This document shows positions 23,000 to 31,415 of a stretch of 38,805 bases of DNA, piece after piece. The notes beneath the pieces are model-generated. The model was not told where the DNA came from and searched no databases. It saw only the letters and a list, made by a program, of their open reading frames with translations. Each line of letters starts with the position of its first letter. The stretch's first letter is position 1. Both the position numbers and the translations under genes were made by a program. The DNA is from Lachnospiraceae bacterium (GTDB lineage: Bacteria > Bacillota > Clostridia > Lachnospirales > Lachnospiraceae), in the NCBI GenBank assembly GCA_024403485.1, contig JAKSRT010000012.1, forward strand, positions 1-38,805, read 5' to 3'.

Positions 23000-24238
23000 T
23001 TATTTGTTTGCGATTTTAACAGCTTTTGCAATGGAAACATCCACTGTACTGTAAGGAATAAGTGTTGCCTGAAGAGCATGATATATATCAGACTTTCCGG
23101 GCCATACCGTTCCGATTACTTCATTTTTCTCATTTAACTGATGGAACCAGGAACCGTTAATTTTATCGTGAACCTTTTCATCAAGATAAACCATAAACTC
23201 AGAATAATCCGAGGAATACTTTTCTTTTCCTGTTACACGGTAAAGAACCGCAGAAGTATTGATTGCTTCGGCAAGTGTCCAATGCATACGATCATGTACT
23301 ACCGGATTTCCTTCCCAGTCTGTTGTGTACGCAATACCGGGAGCTCCATCCTTGTTCCATGCGTCTTCTATTGCCCGATTGAATAAGTTTTCTGCAGCTT
23401 CAATATAAGAAGAAGCAGCCTTTTTATCATTTTTAAATGTAGACATTGCCCACTGAGTAATAAGTCTTCCCCACTCTATTCCGTGACCGGGAGTAGCGCC
23501 ATAGGGCTTAAACTGGTCGGCGGGTCTGTCCTTATTGCATTCAAGATCCGCTACCCATTCACTTGTAAAATGTTCGGGAATTCGCCAGCTGTTTTCTTTG
23601 GCCCAACCAATAACGTGGTCTATAATTCTGCCTGCTCTTACACGGTATTCTTCTTTGTCTACTGCATCAGCCACAGCGAGAAAGGCCTCAACTGTATGCA
23701 TATTTGCATTTAATCCGCGGTAATCATCGCAAACCGTAAATTCTGTATTCCAGGTATCACAAGCCAAACCGATTTCATCGTCCCAAAAACGTTTATCATA
23801 TAATTCAAGAGCCTCTTTAAGAAGTTCATCCGCTCCGGGACGTTTTGCCAAAACAGCAGAGGTTGCAGCTAAAATAACAAAGGCATGTGCATAGCACTGC
23901 TTTGTGCTCGATAAAATCTGTCCGTCTGCAGTTCGGCCGGGATACCAGCCTCCGTTTTCTTTGTCACTGAGTTCTCCCATTATTCCTTTAAGCGCTGAAT
24001 CAATTAATTCTTCACTTCCCTCATGACCAAGAAAGCTGCCTATGCTGTAAACATGCGCCATTCTGCAGGTAATCCAGCATTCGCGGGGTCTGTCGGTCCA
24101 TGGAGTTCCGTCATCGCCAAGGTAAAATGAGCTTCCGCCTTCTGATGGGAACTTGTGACCAAAAGCAAGCAATTCATTGGTAAGGCTGTTCAAAAAAGCC
24201 TTATTTTCAGGAGTATCTATTACATATTTAGGATTCAT
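23000..24238 (-). CDS. D-mannose isomerase / YihS-type aldose-ketose isomerase (AGE superfamily)
   Basis: A 412-residue (alpha/alpha)6-barrel enzyme of the N-acylglucosamine 2-epimerase superfamily. It belongs on the isomerase side: RPYGATPGHGIEWGRL-type sequence places H252, and KSDIYHALQAT places H387. Escherichia coli YihS uses H248 and H383 (from memory), the same 135-residue spacing. YAHAFVILA, NANMHTVEAFLA and DRMHWTLAEAI are further barrel motifs. Expected reaction: mannose to fructose, with no phosphorylation. The genes on either side, a beta-mannosidase and a fructokinase, fit that reading exactly. AAGAGGA is the ribosome binding site. A plain 2-epimerase (mannose to glucose) is the main alternative. 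Confidence 0.78.
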   Translation of the reverse strand: MNPKYVIDTPENKAFLNSLTNELLAFGHKFPSEGGSSFYLGDDGTPWTDRPRECWITCRMAHVYSIGSFLGHEGSEELIDSALKGIMGELSDKENGGWYPGRTADGQILSSTKQCYAHAFVILAATSAVLAKRPGADELLKEALELYDKRFWDDEIGLACDTWNTEFTVCDDYRGLNANMHTVEAFLAVADAVDKEEYRVRAGRIIDHVIGWAKENSWRIPEHFTSEWVADLECNKDRPADQFKPYGATPGHGIEWGRLITQWAMSTFKNDKKAASSYIEAAENLFNRAIEDAWNKDGAPGIAYTTDWEGNPVVHDRMHWTLAEAINTSAVLYRVTGKEKYSSDYSEFMVYLDEKVHDKINGSWFHQLNEKNEVIGTVWPGKSDIYHALQATLIPYSTVDVSIAKAVKIANK

Positions 24239-24295
24239 TCTTTTTCCTCTTATTCTTGTTCAGAAATATTATTTTGTTCAAACATACCTAAGTAC

Positions 24296-26752
24296 TTAGC
24301 CAATATCGTATACACTTCTGAGTCTTAAGTTATCAATATTACCGCTCAACACCTCAACAGTCTTTGAATCACCGTTTAAGTCAAAATAATTATCGCTTAA
24401 GATTAAGTCTTCATTGTCATTTAAAATTTCTACGCTCTTAGCATATTTTGAAGCGGTAACTGTAATTTTGTTTCCATCAACTGTTGCTTTAAGTTCAGGA
24501 TCTTCATATCTGAAATATTTGGGGAAGGAGAAAATAACTGTTCCTTCGGAAACAGTAACACCATCCTTAACTGCCTGATAGCTTACATATTCGTTATAAA
24601 TATCAACATCGGGAAGATCAACCTTTTCAAGCCATACACTTGTAAGCGCAGGAACTTCGATAGTTGTCTCTTCGCTGCGAAGTACCTTTGATGATTTATC
24701 ACGAAGCTGCCATTTTACGGTAACAGTCTCATTGTACATTGACTCGTTGGCAACGCTTAACTTAATGGACTTTGCAAATCCAAAGGGAAGTCTTACCAAT
24801 TCCTGTCCGCTGTTAATCATTCCTTCTTCTTCGCAGGAAATCATAATGGGAGCAAAGAAACGTTTTGCATAATAGTGAAGAGCCTTCAATCTCTGGCAGT
24901 AGTCAACACTCGACCAGGATGCAACCGGCCAACAGTCGTTAAACTGCCAATAAACTGCGCCCATGCAACGACTGTCGTTTCTGTTTCGTCTGAAATGCTC
25001 AACACCGTATCTGATTGCATCAGCCTGAAGAAGCTGGGAAGCATAAATAACGGTTTCAAAAGTAGACGGATATCTGTAGGTCTGCTGCATGTAATTCATA
25101 ATTTTACCGTTTGCAGCACCGTTTCTCTGATGTTTTTCCATAATGTAAGAGAAAATATTCATATCTCTTTCATCATCTGTAAAGGTTTCGACGGTTTTCT
25201 TTGAGGGAAATGCCTGGAAGCCAAATTCGGAAAGATATCTGAAATAGAACTTTCTGTATTCGGAAAACGGTCTGTTTCCATGCCAAACATCCCAGTAGTG
25301 AACATCTCCTCTGTTCTCATCTCGAGGATCATCGAAAGATCCTCCCGATGAAGGACTTGCGGGCCAGTAATAAATCTGCTTAGCATACTGCTCCATAATC
25401 TTAGGAAGAATTCTTTCGTACATAATAATGTAATCACGAACTTCGGAATCTTTACTTACCCATGTACGTTCCTTAACAAACTGTTCCATTTCATTGTTAC
25501 CGCACATAAGTCCAAGAGAAGCATGATGACGGATTCTCTTTAAGTTATCAATAAATTCAGCTGTTATATTTGCTTCAAATTCAGGAGTAAGATCATATAC
25601 CGCACAGGCAAACATAAAGTCTTCCCATACAACAAGACCCATTTCATCACACAAATCAAAGAACCAGTCATCAGGATAATAGCCGCCACCCCAGACTCTT
25701 ATAGAGTTAAAGTTGGCAAATACTGCCTTTTCGAGAAGAGTTCTTGTGGTTTCTTTTGTAACACGGCCAAGTAAGTGATCTTCGGGAATATAGTCCGCTC
25801 CCATTGCAAAAATATTTACACCGTTAACACAGGTGGCAAATCTTTCTCCCCACTTATCGGGAGTTCGATCCATTGTAATAGTTCTTAAACCTATTTTTCT
25901 TGTCCAGTTATCGATAACAGTTCCGTCTTCTTTAACTAAATCAACGGAAACTGTATATAAATCCTGTTTTCCGTATCCGTTAGGCCACCAAAGCTTAGGA
26001 TTCTCAATAATAATCTCTTTTATACAACAATCATAATTGTTTACTGTTCCATCGGGATCGGTAACCGAAACCTTTGTCGAAATACCTGAAGGCAGAGAAG
26101 ATAATGTTGAAGCAATCAATATTTCAGGATTAATTTCCAAACGAACTTTACCATCTTCATGAAACTGTAAAACTTCAACACTGTCTATTCTTGCAGTATC
26201 TACCCCAAGTAAAGAAACAGGTCTCCAAATTCCGGCATCGGGTAAATGTGCGCCCCAGTCCCAGCCAAACATACAATGGGCTTTTCTTATATGAACAAAT
26301 CCGTCCATAGCATCTTCTGTTCCGCGGGTAGGTGATTTTTTATAAGCTTCCGCAATAAACTTTGTAGGTGAATAAAAATGAATTTTTAATTCGTTTCCTT
26401 CTTTTGAAAGAAGCTCTTTCACGGAAAATTCATATGTTCTGTGCATATTTTCGACATGTCCGAGAAGCTTACCGTTTAATGTGATATCAGCTAAGGTATC
26501 AAGACCGTCAAAATGAAGAATCACTTCATCACTTGAAAGAAGAGAATCATCACAGTCAAAAACTGTTTTATATTCATAGTCTTCATCCATTAACTTTGTT
26601 GCTTCGTCTTCATTGTCCTTCCAGAAAGGATCTTCCATCTTTCCTGCGTTTAACAAATCACCGTAAACCGATCCCGGAACTGTAGCGGGAATCCACTGGG
26701 AATCATTGATATTGTGCATTTCCCAATTATTATGGAGCTGGATTTTAATCAT
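24296..26752 (-). CDS. Beta-mannosidase, GH2
   Basis: An 818-residue cytoplasmic exo-enzyme removing terminal beta-mannose from manno-oligosaccharides. There is no signal peptide. An N-terminal sugar-binding domain (1-185; WIPATVPGSVYGDLLNAGKM, AHCMFGWDWGAHLPDAGIWRPVSL) leads to an immunoglobulin-like domain. The barrel has IRVWGGGYYPDDWFFDLCDEMGLVVWEDFMFACAVY, the acid/base E421 in CGNNEMEQF and the nucleophile E509 in RYLSEFGFQAFPS. Length fits the family. It is the first gene of the operon, 57 bases ahead of the isomerase. A 12-bp palindrome, CTAAGTACTTAG (24288-24299), spans its stop codon. AGAGGA is the ribosome binding site. Confidence 0.92.
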   Translation of the reverse strand: MIKIQLHNNWEMHNINDSQWIPATVPGSVYGDLLNAGKMEDPFWKDNEDEATKLMDEDYEYKTVFDCDDSLLSSDEVILHFDGLDTLADITLNGKLLGHVENMHRTYEFSVKELLSKEGNELKIHFYSPTKFIAEAYKKSPTRGTEDAMDGFVHIRKAHCMFGWDWGAHLPDAGIWRPVSLLGVDTARIDSVEVLQFHEDGKVRLEINPEILIASTLSSLPSGISTKVSVTDPDGTVNNYDCCIKEIIIENPKLWWPNGYGKQDLYTVSVDLVKEDGTVIDNWTRKIGLRTITMDRTPDKWGERFATCVNGVNIFAMGADYIPEDHLLGRVTKETTRTLLEKAVFANFNSIRVWGGGYYPDDWFFDLCDEMGLVVWEDFMFACAVYDLTPEFEANITAEFIDNLKRIRHHASLGLMCGNNEMEQFVKERTWVSKDSEVRDYIIMYERILPKIMEQYAKQIYYWPASPSSGGSFDDPRDENRGDVHYWDVWHGNRPFSEYRKFYFRYLSEFGFQAFPSKKTVETFTDDERDMNIFSYIMEKHQRNGAANGKIMNYMQQTYRYPSTFETVIYASQLLQADAIRYGVEHFRRNRNDSRCMGAVYWQFNDCWPVASWSSVDYCQRLKALHYYAKRFFAPIMISCEEEGMINSGQELVRLPFGFAKSIKLSVANESMYNETVTVKWQLRDKSSKVLRSEETTIEVPALTSVWLEKVDLPDVDIYNEYVSYQAVKDGVTVSEGTVIFSFPKYFRYEDPELKATVDGNKITVTASKYAKSVEILNDNEDLILSDNYFDLNGDSKTVEVLSGNIDNLRLRSVYDIG

Positions 26753-26800
26753 GTTTTCCTCTTTCTTTCTTCCAAATATAAATATAGGAAGATCAATTTT

Positions 26801-26850
26801 GTTAAGTAGATTTTAAGTAATTTTAAGTAAACAGTCAAGAATTTTAAGTA
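26801..26850 (-). repeat. Helically phased direct repeats at the mannoside promoter
   Basis: ATTTTAAGTA occurs perfectly at 26810-26819, 26820-26829 and 26841-26850, with a degenerate fourth unit ending GTTAAGTA at 26808. Starts are 10 and 21 bases apart, about one and two helical turns. The array covers both the -35 and -10 elements, which suits a regulator binding one face of the DNA. Confidence 0.55.
26810..26838 (-). promoter_or_regulatory. Predicted sigma-A promoter of the mannoside operon
   Basis: On the minus strand TTGACT (26833-26838), a 17-base spacer and TAAAAT (26810-26815). The 5' leader is about 50 bases and contains inverted arms TCTTCC (26768-26773) and GGAAGA (26787-26792), a possible operator or hairpin. 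Upstream, 26900-26913 (TGCGC-GAGT-GCGCA) and 26927-26946 (TTTTTACT-CTAT-AGTAAAAA) are further inverted repeats with no assigned role. Confidence 0.7.
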
Positions 26851-26960
26851 ATATGATTGCGATTTTATTTATCTGAAGGCACTTGCAACTTTTACCTCTT
26901 GCGCGAGTGCGCATCCTTACAGAGCATTTTTACTCTATAGTAAAAACTTTCATATAGAAT

Positions 26961-26988
26961 AAAAAAGGTGCCTGTTTTCACAGGCACC
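26961..26988 (-). terminator. Terminator of the iron alcohol dehydrogenase gene
   Basis: GGTGCCTGT (26967-26975) and ACAGGCACC (26980-26988) form a perfect nine-pair stem with a four-base loop, followed by TTTTTT on the minus strand. Confidence 0.92.
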
Positions 26989-27009
26989 CTGGTTATTTTT
27001 AATTTCAAA

Positions 27010-28233
27010 TTAGAAATCAACTTCTGTATCGTAATAGCAGCACTTAAGAAGCTTTTCCATTTCTTCCTGGGTAGGAATACGAGGATTGGATCCGGTACAT
27101 GCATCCAAAATTGCATTCTTTGCAATTTCAGGTAATCTCTCTAAGAATACTTCTTCAGGAACAAAGCCGTTTTCTGTAGGGAAGCTGTCTGCACCATAAT
27201 TCTTGATACAATGAGGAATATTAAGATCGTCGTTCATCTTACGAAGGTAAGCAATTAAAGCTGCAACCTTTTCATCATCAGAAGCGTTCTTGTCAGCGAT
27301 TTCCATATAATCAACGATTACACCGTATCTCTTCTTTGCGGTCTCATCCTTTGCATTGAAAGCAACAACCTTAGGAAGATACATGGCGTTAGCAGCACCG
27401 TGAATAATATGTGCACCAAAATCAGCAAAAACAGCACCTGTCTTGTGAGCCATTGAATGAACAATACCAAGTAAAGCATTTGAGAATGCCATACCGGCAA
27501 GACACTGCGCATTGTGCATACGGTCTCTTGCTGCGATATCTCCGTTATATGAAGGAACAAGGTCGTTCATAATCATTTCGATAGCATGGATAGCAAGAGG
27601 ATCTGTGAAATCACAATTTGCTGTAGAAACATATGCTTCAACTGCATGAGTCATGGCATCCATACCTGTATGAGCAACAAGCTTCTGAGGCATTGTCTCT
27701 GCAAGGTCGGGATCAACGATTGCTACATCGGGTGTAATTTCAAAGTCAGCGATAGGATATTTAATACCCTTTGAATAATCTGTAATAATTGAGAAAGCAG
27801 TTACTTCTGTAGCTGTTCCGGAAGTGGAAGAAATTGCACAGAATTTAGCCTTTCTACGAAGTTCGGGAATACCGAATACCTTACACATATCTTCAAATGT
27901 ACATTCAGGATATTCATACTTAATCCACATAGCCTTAGCTGCATCAATAGGTGAACCACCACCCATGGCAATAATCCAGTCGGGCTCGAACTGAAGCATC
28001 TTTTCTGCACCCTTCATAACTGTTTCAACTGAAGGATCGGGTTCGATACCGTCAATGATATCTACTTCCATTCCTGCTTCTTTTAAATAATCGATTGCTC
28101 TGTCAAGGAAACCGAAACGTTTCATTGAACCGCCACCAACACAAATGATGGCCTTTTTTCCTTTAAAGGATTTAAGAGATTCCAACGCACCTTTTCCGTG
28201 GTATAAATCTCTGGGCAAAGTAAATCTAGCCAT
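27010..28233 (-). CDS. Iron-containing (group III) alcohol dehydrogenase
   Basis: A 407-residue NAD(P)-dependent fermentative alcohol/aldehyde oxidoreductase. The nucleotide-binding part has CVGGGSMKR (31-39) and the signature MGGGSPIDAAKAM (90-102). Iron ligands by alignment with FucO-type enzymes are D192 and H196 (TGMDAMTHAVEAY), H259 (HSMAHKTGA) and H278 (HGAANAMYLP). The gap between the last two is five residues longer than in FucO, matching a clostridial subgroup. The exact alcohol (ethanol, butanol or other) cannot be read from sequence. GGGAGG is the ribosome binding site. It is monocistronic, with its own terminator. Confidence 0.9.
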   Translation of the reverse strand: MARFTLPRDLYHGKGALESLKSFKGKKAIICVGGGSMKRFGFLDRAIDYLKEAGMEVDIIDGIEPDPSVETVMKGAEKMLQFEPDWIIAMGGGSPIDAAKAMWIKYEYPECTFEDMCKVFGIPELRRKAKFCAISSTSGTATEVTAFSIITDYSKGIKYPIADFEITPDVAIVDPDLAETMPQKLVAHTGMDAMTHAVEAYVSTANCDFTDPLAIHAIEMIMNDLVPSYNGDIAARDRMHNAQCLAGMAFSNALLGIVHSMAHKTGAVFADFGAHIIHGAANAMYLPKVVAFNAKDETAKKRYGVIVDYMEIADKNASDDEKVAALIAYLRKMNDDLNIPHCIKNYGADSFPTENGFVPEEVFLERLPEIAKNAILDACTGSNPRIPTQEEMEKLLKCCYYDTEVDF

Positions 28234-28340
28234 TTTATACTACCTCCCAAGATAATATTGTTTTTATATCTGTTAAAATAATAACATACATTACTTAAAA
28301 TAACTCTACTATTTATTGCTAATTTTTATCATTTTATATC

Positions 28341-28373
28341 AAAAAAATAAGTCCGATATATGTCGGACTTATT
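28341..28373 (-). terminator. Terminator of the 73-residue protein gene
   Basis: AATAAGTCCGA (28346-28356) and TCGGACTTATT (28363-28373) form an 11-pair stem with a six-base loop. Seven T follow on the minus strand. Confidence 0.88.
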
Positions 28374-28390
28374 CCATTACTATTCAATAT

Positions 28391-28612
28391 TTACTTTTTA
28401 AGAATACCGCCAAGAATATCTCCTACTTTGTCGGTTGTAATCTTAGCCTTAACACCCTTAATTATTCCGTCAACCTGTCCGTCGGGAATATCAATTCCGA
28501 TAATTCCTTCAATTGTTTTCTCAGGATTCTTCTGGAATTTTTCCATAATCTTCGGATCGTCTTTGATTTTCTTAACAGTATCATCAATTGTTTTCTTTAA
28601 ATCAAATGCCAT
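28391..28612 (-). CDS. Small hypothetical protein, 73 residues
   Basis: A short, lysine- and isoleucine-rich soluble protein beginning MAFDLKKTIDDTVKKIKDDP and ending GDILGGILKK. It has an amphipathic helical N-terminal half (about 1-40) and a GIDIPDGQVDGIIKGVKAKI segment. It has a clear ribosome binding site (AAGGAG, seven bases ahead) and its own strong terminator, so it is very likely expressed. I do not recognise a family with certainty; similar short helical proteins occur in Lachnospiraceae. Confidence 0.7.
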   Translation of the reverse strand: MAFDLKKTIDDTVKKIKDDPKIMEKFQKNPEKTIEGIIGIDIPDGQVDGIIKGVKAKITTDKVGDILGGILKK

Positions 28613-28734
28613 TTCTTTGCTCCTTATTATCTGTCCTAATCAGAGAAATCTAAAAATCTCTCTTGGACACATTATATCATATAAGCATATTAAAATTACA
28701 TATGCTCTTTTCGTCTTTTCTGCTGTTTCTTACT

Positions 28735-29253
28735 CTATCTTCTTTCACGTGACGAACCGCATTCTGTACAGAAATTTCCCGCATTCTTTTTCCCGCAGGT
28801 ACAAGTCCATTCAACATCCGTAACAATATTATTAGGTACCATATTATTAATACCTGCCTTCATTTTATGCATTTTTTCAAGCATATTCCTGCTGTTCTCA
28901 TCAATAATAATGCTATCTACAGATGCCGTCTCAAGAGCAATTCCGTTAACTTCAAGAATATCGGAAACTTGATTTTTAATATTCTCACTGATGTTCACTG
29001 CACCGGTAGTAAGCTCCTCATACTCTATGCCATCCGGATATGCTTCTCTCAAGCACATTCCAAAACATGTACCGATATAATTATTGAGCAAATCTTTTAA
29101 AGATTGTGAAGCAGTCACATGATTAAAAACTTCTTCGTCAATTACATTCACAGTGCAGGATACCGAATATTCTGCCATGCTGTCCAACTTAAGCCCTGTA
29201 AATGTGTCTTTTACTACAACCAAACCCGAACCATTAATTTTTTCAACTACCAC
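28735..29253 (-). CDS. Short SPFH-like protein with C-terminal zinc ribbon
   Basis: A 172-residue soluble protein. The C-terminus DVEWTCTCGKKNAGNFCTECG has cysteines spaced C-x-C-x8-C-x2-C. That matches the zinc ribbon ending the longer bacterial SPFH/'virion core-like' proteins (the WxCxCGxxNxGxFCxxCG pattern). The stretch before it, DILEVNGIALETASVDSIIIDEN, resembles the end of an SPFH/band-7 domain. Without the usual first 150-200 residues this is a reduced form or a different family with the same tail. The start is GTG 29253: AGGAGGAGG lies six bases ahead, and the nearby ATG at 29255-29257 is followed at once by a stop. Confidence 0.6.
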   Translation of the reverse strand: MVVEKINGSGLVVVKDTFTGLKLDSMAEYSVSCTVNVIDEEVFNHVTASQSLKDLLNNYIGTCFGMCLREAYPDGIEYEELTTGAVNISENIKNQVSDILEVNGIALETASVDSIIIDENSRNMLEKMHKMKAGINNMVPNNIVTDVEWTCTCGKKNAGNFCTECGSSRERR

Positions 29254-29318
29254 ATTTAACCTCCTCCTGTTACCATTAACCTTACTTATTATTAGTTTAT
29301 TCAGTTATCCTTTGCTTT

Positions 29319-31100
29319 CTACGGATATCTTGTCCAAATCTCTATTAAGCTGGCCTGCAGCTCGGCTTTTGAAATAGTACGTCCCCAATGGACCTGTCCA
29401 TTAAAATTGCCCTCGCAGACAGTAACGCTGTCTCCGCTTACAGACAATGCCACCACCGAATGACCGATTCCATACTCTGTAGTATAACTAATAACATCTC
29501 CAACCCTGACTGTATTGATGTCATATACTTTTCTTGCCGGTAGTGTTCCAAATACGGCATCGCTTACAGTAATAGCAAAAGCAGCACAGGCATATCCGCC
29601 GCAATACAGGCCGCCATGGAACTCAGCATACTTTTCCATGCCCCAGCCCATTCCGTCAGGGTATGTACTTTGCAGGGCATAAATTGCGGATTGAACAGTT
29701 GCTTCATCCAAACCGGATACATTTGCACTGCCCGGATTTGGCTTTTCTTCTTCAATACTTTCAACTGTAAGATGCTCTCCCTTTGCTTCGAGTTCCTCAA
29801 GTTTTTTAAGAGCATCTTGTGCGTATTTGATTGTTACATTTTTACCTGTTATCTTTTCATAAACTTCCTCGTTGCCCGCGAGAAGCCAGTTAAGTTCATT
29901 TACATCATATTTGTCAAAATCATATCTTTCATTTGGCTGGCAGGATAATGCAGGAATTGCGTAATTTCCCAAATCATAGCAGAATACAGCCAATGCTTCG
30001 TTTCCATCCACCAAAAAGAAAGCAAACAAATACATAAATCCATCAGCAAAATTCATGTATTCATATTTAGTTACATCAAGAGAGTCCTGGTCATTTCCTT
30101 CACAGTCATAAAAGTAACTGAGCAGTCCGTCTTTAAAATTAATTTTCTGAAGATTAAGCTCTTTATTATTTATATCTATATAATTAATATACTGAAGATC
30201 ATTGATATCAGTAAAATAAAGTTTGTCTTCATAGATATTTATGCAGCCTGCATTAACATCGGCCAGCTTCTCTTCTGTACCGTCTTCAATGGCAATTCTT
30301 CTTATACTTCCGATGCCGTCTGTATTCACCGAAAAATATATATAGTCTTTATAAACTATAAGATTCGAAACATTGTCTTCTGAAAGTTTTTTAAAATAAT
30401 CTCCGGTTAAATCACATTCATATATTTTGTTTCCATCGGCTCCATTTATATAATAAACTTTATCTTTATATACACACGGCTGATAGGATTTATCCGGAAT
30501 AATACATGTTTCTTCACTGCTGTCGAGAGGTCTGCTGTATAATTTCCATGATTCATCGGTAAAATACAATACATCATTTACTATTGAAATTTCATACGCA
30601 TTTTCTCTGAGAATCTCACATTCTTTGTTCTTAAGATTCTGCTTAATAATAACCGTATCAGTACCATTTACATAAGAAATACCATACAAAAATCCATCAT
30701 ATACATTTATGGAGAAAAGGTTCGACGGATAAATATACTCTGAGAAATCATTTTCTCTACTATATTCTCCTACGCTCATCATATAACGATTGTAAAAAAC
30801 AAAGCCATTGTCACTGGGACATGTAAAGCCTGAATTTATCAGATTACCGACAGAATTTCCTCGCTTATCGGTATCCACGTGAATAACTTCCGGTTCAGCC
30901 GTTTCCTCTGATTCTTCCAAAGGCAGTTCATCTGTCTCCTCCGACTTTTCCGTAAATTCTTCTGTTGTTTCCCGAATATTTTCTGTTACTTCCGTTTCGA
31001 TTGCTTCTGTTTCAGATGCAACTTCAGGTGCTACTGTCTGTGAGCATCCTGAAAGAAGCATAACACCCACAAGAACTGTACACAAAATTCTTTTTTTCAT
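29319..31100 (-). CDS. Lipoprotein with beta-propeller-like middle and C-terminal papain-like domain
   Basis: A 593-residue secreted lipoprotein. The signal peptide MKKRILCTVLVGVMLLSGC ends in a lipobox with the acylated cysteine at 19. A Glu/Thr/Ser-rich linker (about 20-75) follows. Residues about 85-380 are repeated 40-50 residue units such as YKDKVYYIN, YKDYIYFSV and YEDKLYFTD, a DUF5050-type propeller. The C-terminal 130 residues (GLYCGGYACAAFAITVSDAVFG, VGDVISYTTEYGIGHSVVAL, CEGNFNGQVHWGRTI) look like an NlpC/CHAP-type cysteine peptidase or amidase, with C in GYAC and H in GHSV as candidate catalytic residues. A wall-facing role is inferred. The start at 31100 is set by AGAAGG; upstream codons run through a hairpin. 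Confidence 0.78.
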   Translation of the reverse strand: MKKRILCTVLVGVMLLSGCSQTVAPEVASETEAIETEVTENIRETTEEFTEKSEETDELPLEESEETAEPEVIHVDTDKRGNSVGNLINSGFTCPSDNGFVFYNRYMMSVGEYSRENDFSEYIYPSNLFSINVYDGFLYGISYVNGTDTVIIKQNLKNKECEILRENAYEISIVNDVLYFTDESWKLYSRPLDSSEETCIIPDKSYQPCVYKDKVYYINGADGNKIYECDLTGDYFKKLSEDNVSNLIVYKDYIYFSVNTDGIGSIRRIAIEDGTEEKLADVNAGCINIYEDKLYFTDINDLQYINYIDINNKELNLQKINFKDGLLSYFYDCEGNDQDSLDVTKYEYMNFADGFMYLFAFFLVDGNEALAVFCYDLGNYAIPALSCQPNERYDFDKYDVNELNWLLAGNEEVYEKITGKNVTIKYAQDALKKLEELEAKGEHLTVESIEEEKPNPGSANVSGLDEATVQSAIYALQSTYPDGMGWGMEKYAEFHGGLYCGGYACAAFAITVSDAVFGTLPARKVYDINTVRVGDVISYTTEYGIGHSVVALSVSGDSVTVCEGNFNGQVHWGRTISKAELQASLIEIWTRYP

Positions 31101-31118
31101 ATTATATTTCCTTCTACT

Positions 31119-31157
31119 AAAAAGCACTGCACTATGCCAAAAGCATAATGCAGTGCT
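31119..31157 (-). terminator. Terminator-like hairpin between tRNA-Pro and the lipoprotein gene
   Basis: The arms 31123-31137 and 31143-31157 (AGCACTGCA core) pair at 14 of 15 positions with a five-base loop, followed by TTTT on the minus strand. It ends 19 bases before the lipoprotein start codon. It either terminates the tRNA transcript or attenuates the lipoprotein gene. Confidence 0.7.
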
Positions 31158-31242
31158 AATTACATACATTGAAAATAATTATTGCGCACTTTAAGACGCT
31201 ATAGTGCCAATAATATTTACTGTTTTTTACTTTCGTAAGTAA

Positions 31243-31316
31243 TCGGAGTGACGGGATTCGAACCCACGACCTCTGCGTCCCGAACGCAGCGCTCTACCAA
31301 ACTGAGCCACACCCCG
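31243..31316 (-). tRNA. tRNA-Pro, anticodon CGG
   Basis: A 74-base cloverleaf. The acceptor stem CGGGGTG pairs with CACTCCG (one G-U), the discriminator is A. The D-arm is GCTCAGTTTGGTAGAGC. The anticodon arm is CTGCG-TTCGGGA-CGCAG with anticodon CGG (reads CCG), and the T-arm is CGTGGGTTCGAATCCCG. The CCA end is not encoded (TTA follows), so it must be added enzymatically. Confidence 0.95.
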
Positions 31317-31372
31317 CTTTATATAGATATACAGCGTTTTTATGGCAAAACCCATATCTAAATAACAAAAGA

Positions 31373-31401
31373 ATTTTACAATATAGCCTACCCATTGTCA
31401 A
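31373..31401 (-). promoter_or_regulatory. Strong promoter of tRNA-Pro
   Basis: Perfect TTGACA (31396-31401), 17-base spacer, TAAAAT (31373-31378) on the minus strand, just after the stop codon of the racemase gene. The predicted leader to the tRNA is about 50 bases. Confidence 0.85.
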
Positions 31402-31415
31402 GAAATGAAGAAATA

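Noticed and set aside
26810-26850. CRISPR-like array from ATTTTAAGTA repeats
   Set aside because: Units are only 10 bp, two are directly abutting, and there are no spacers or cas genes.
26753-26900. Classic CG-centred LacI operator at the mannoside promoter
   Set aside because: No 14-20 bp palindrome with a central CG was found; only direct repeats and an AT-centred inverted pair.
31243-31316. Integration site for a mobile element at tRNA-Pro
   Set aside because: The tRNA is intact and I see no integrase gene or repeated tRNA 3' end in the window.
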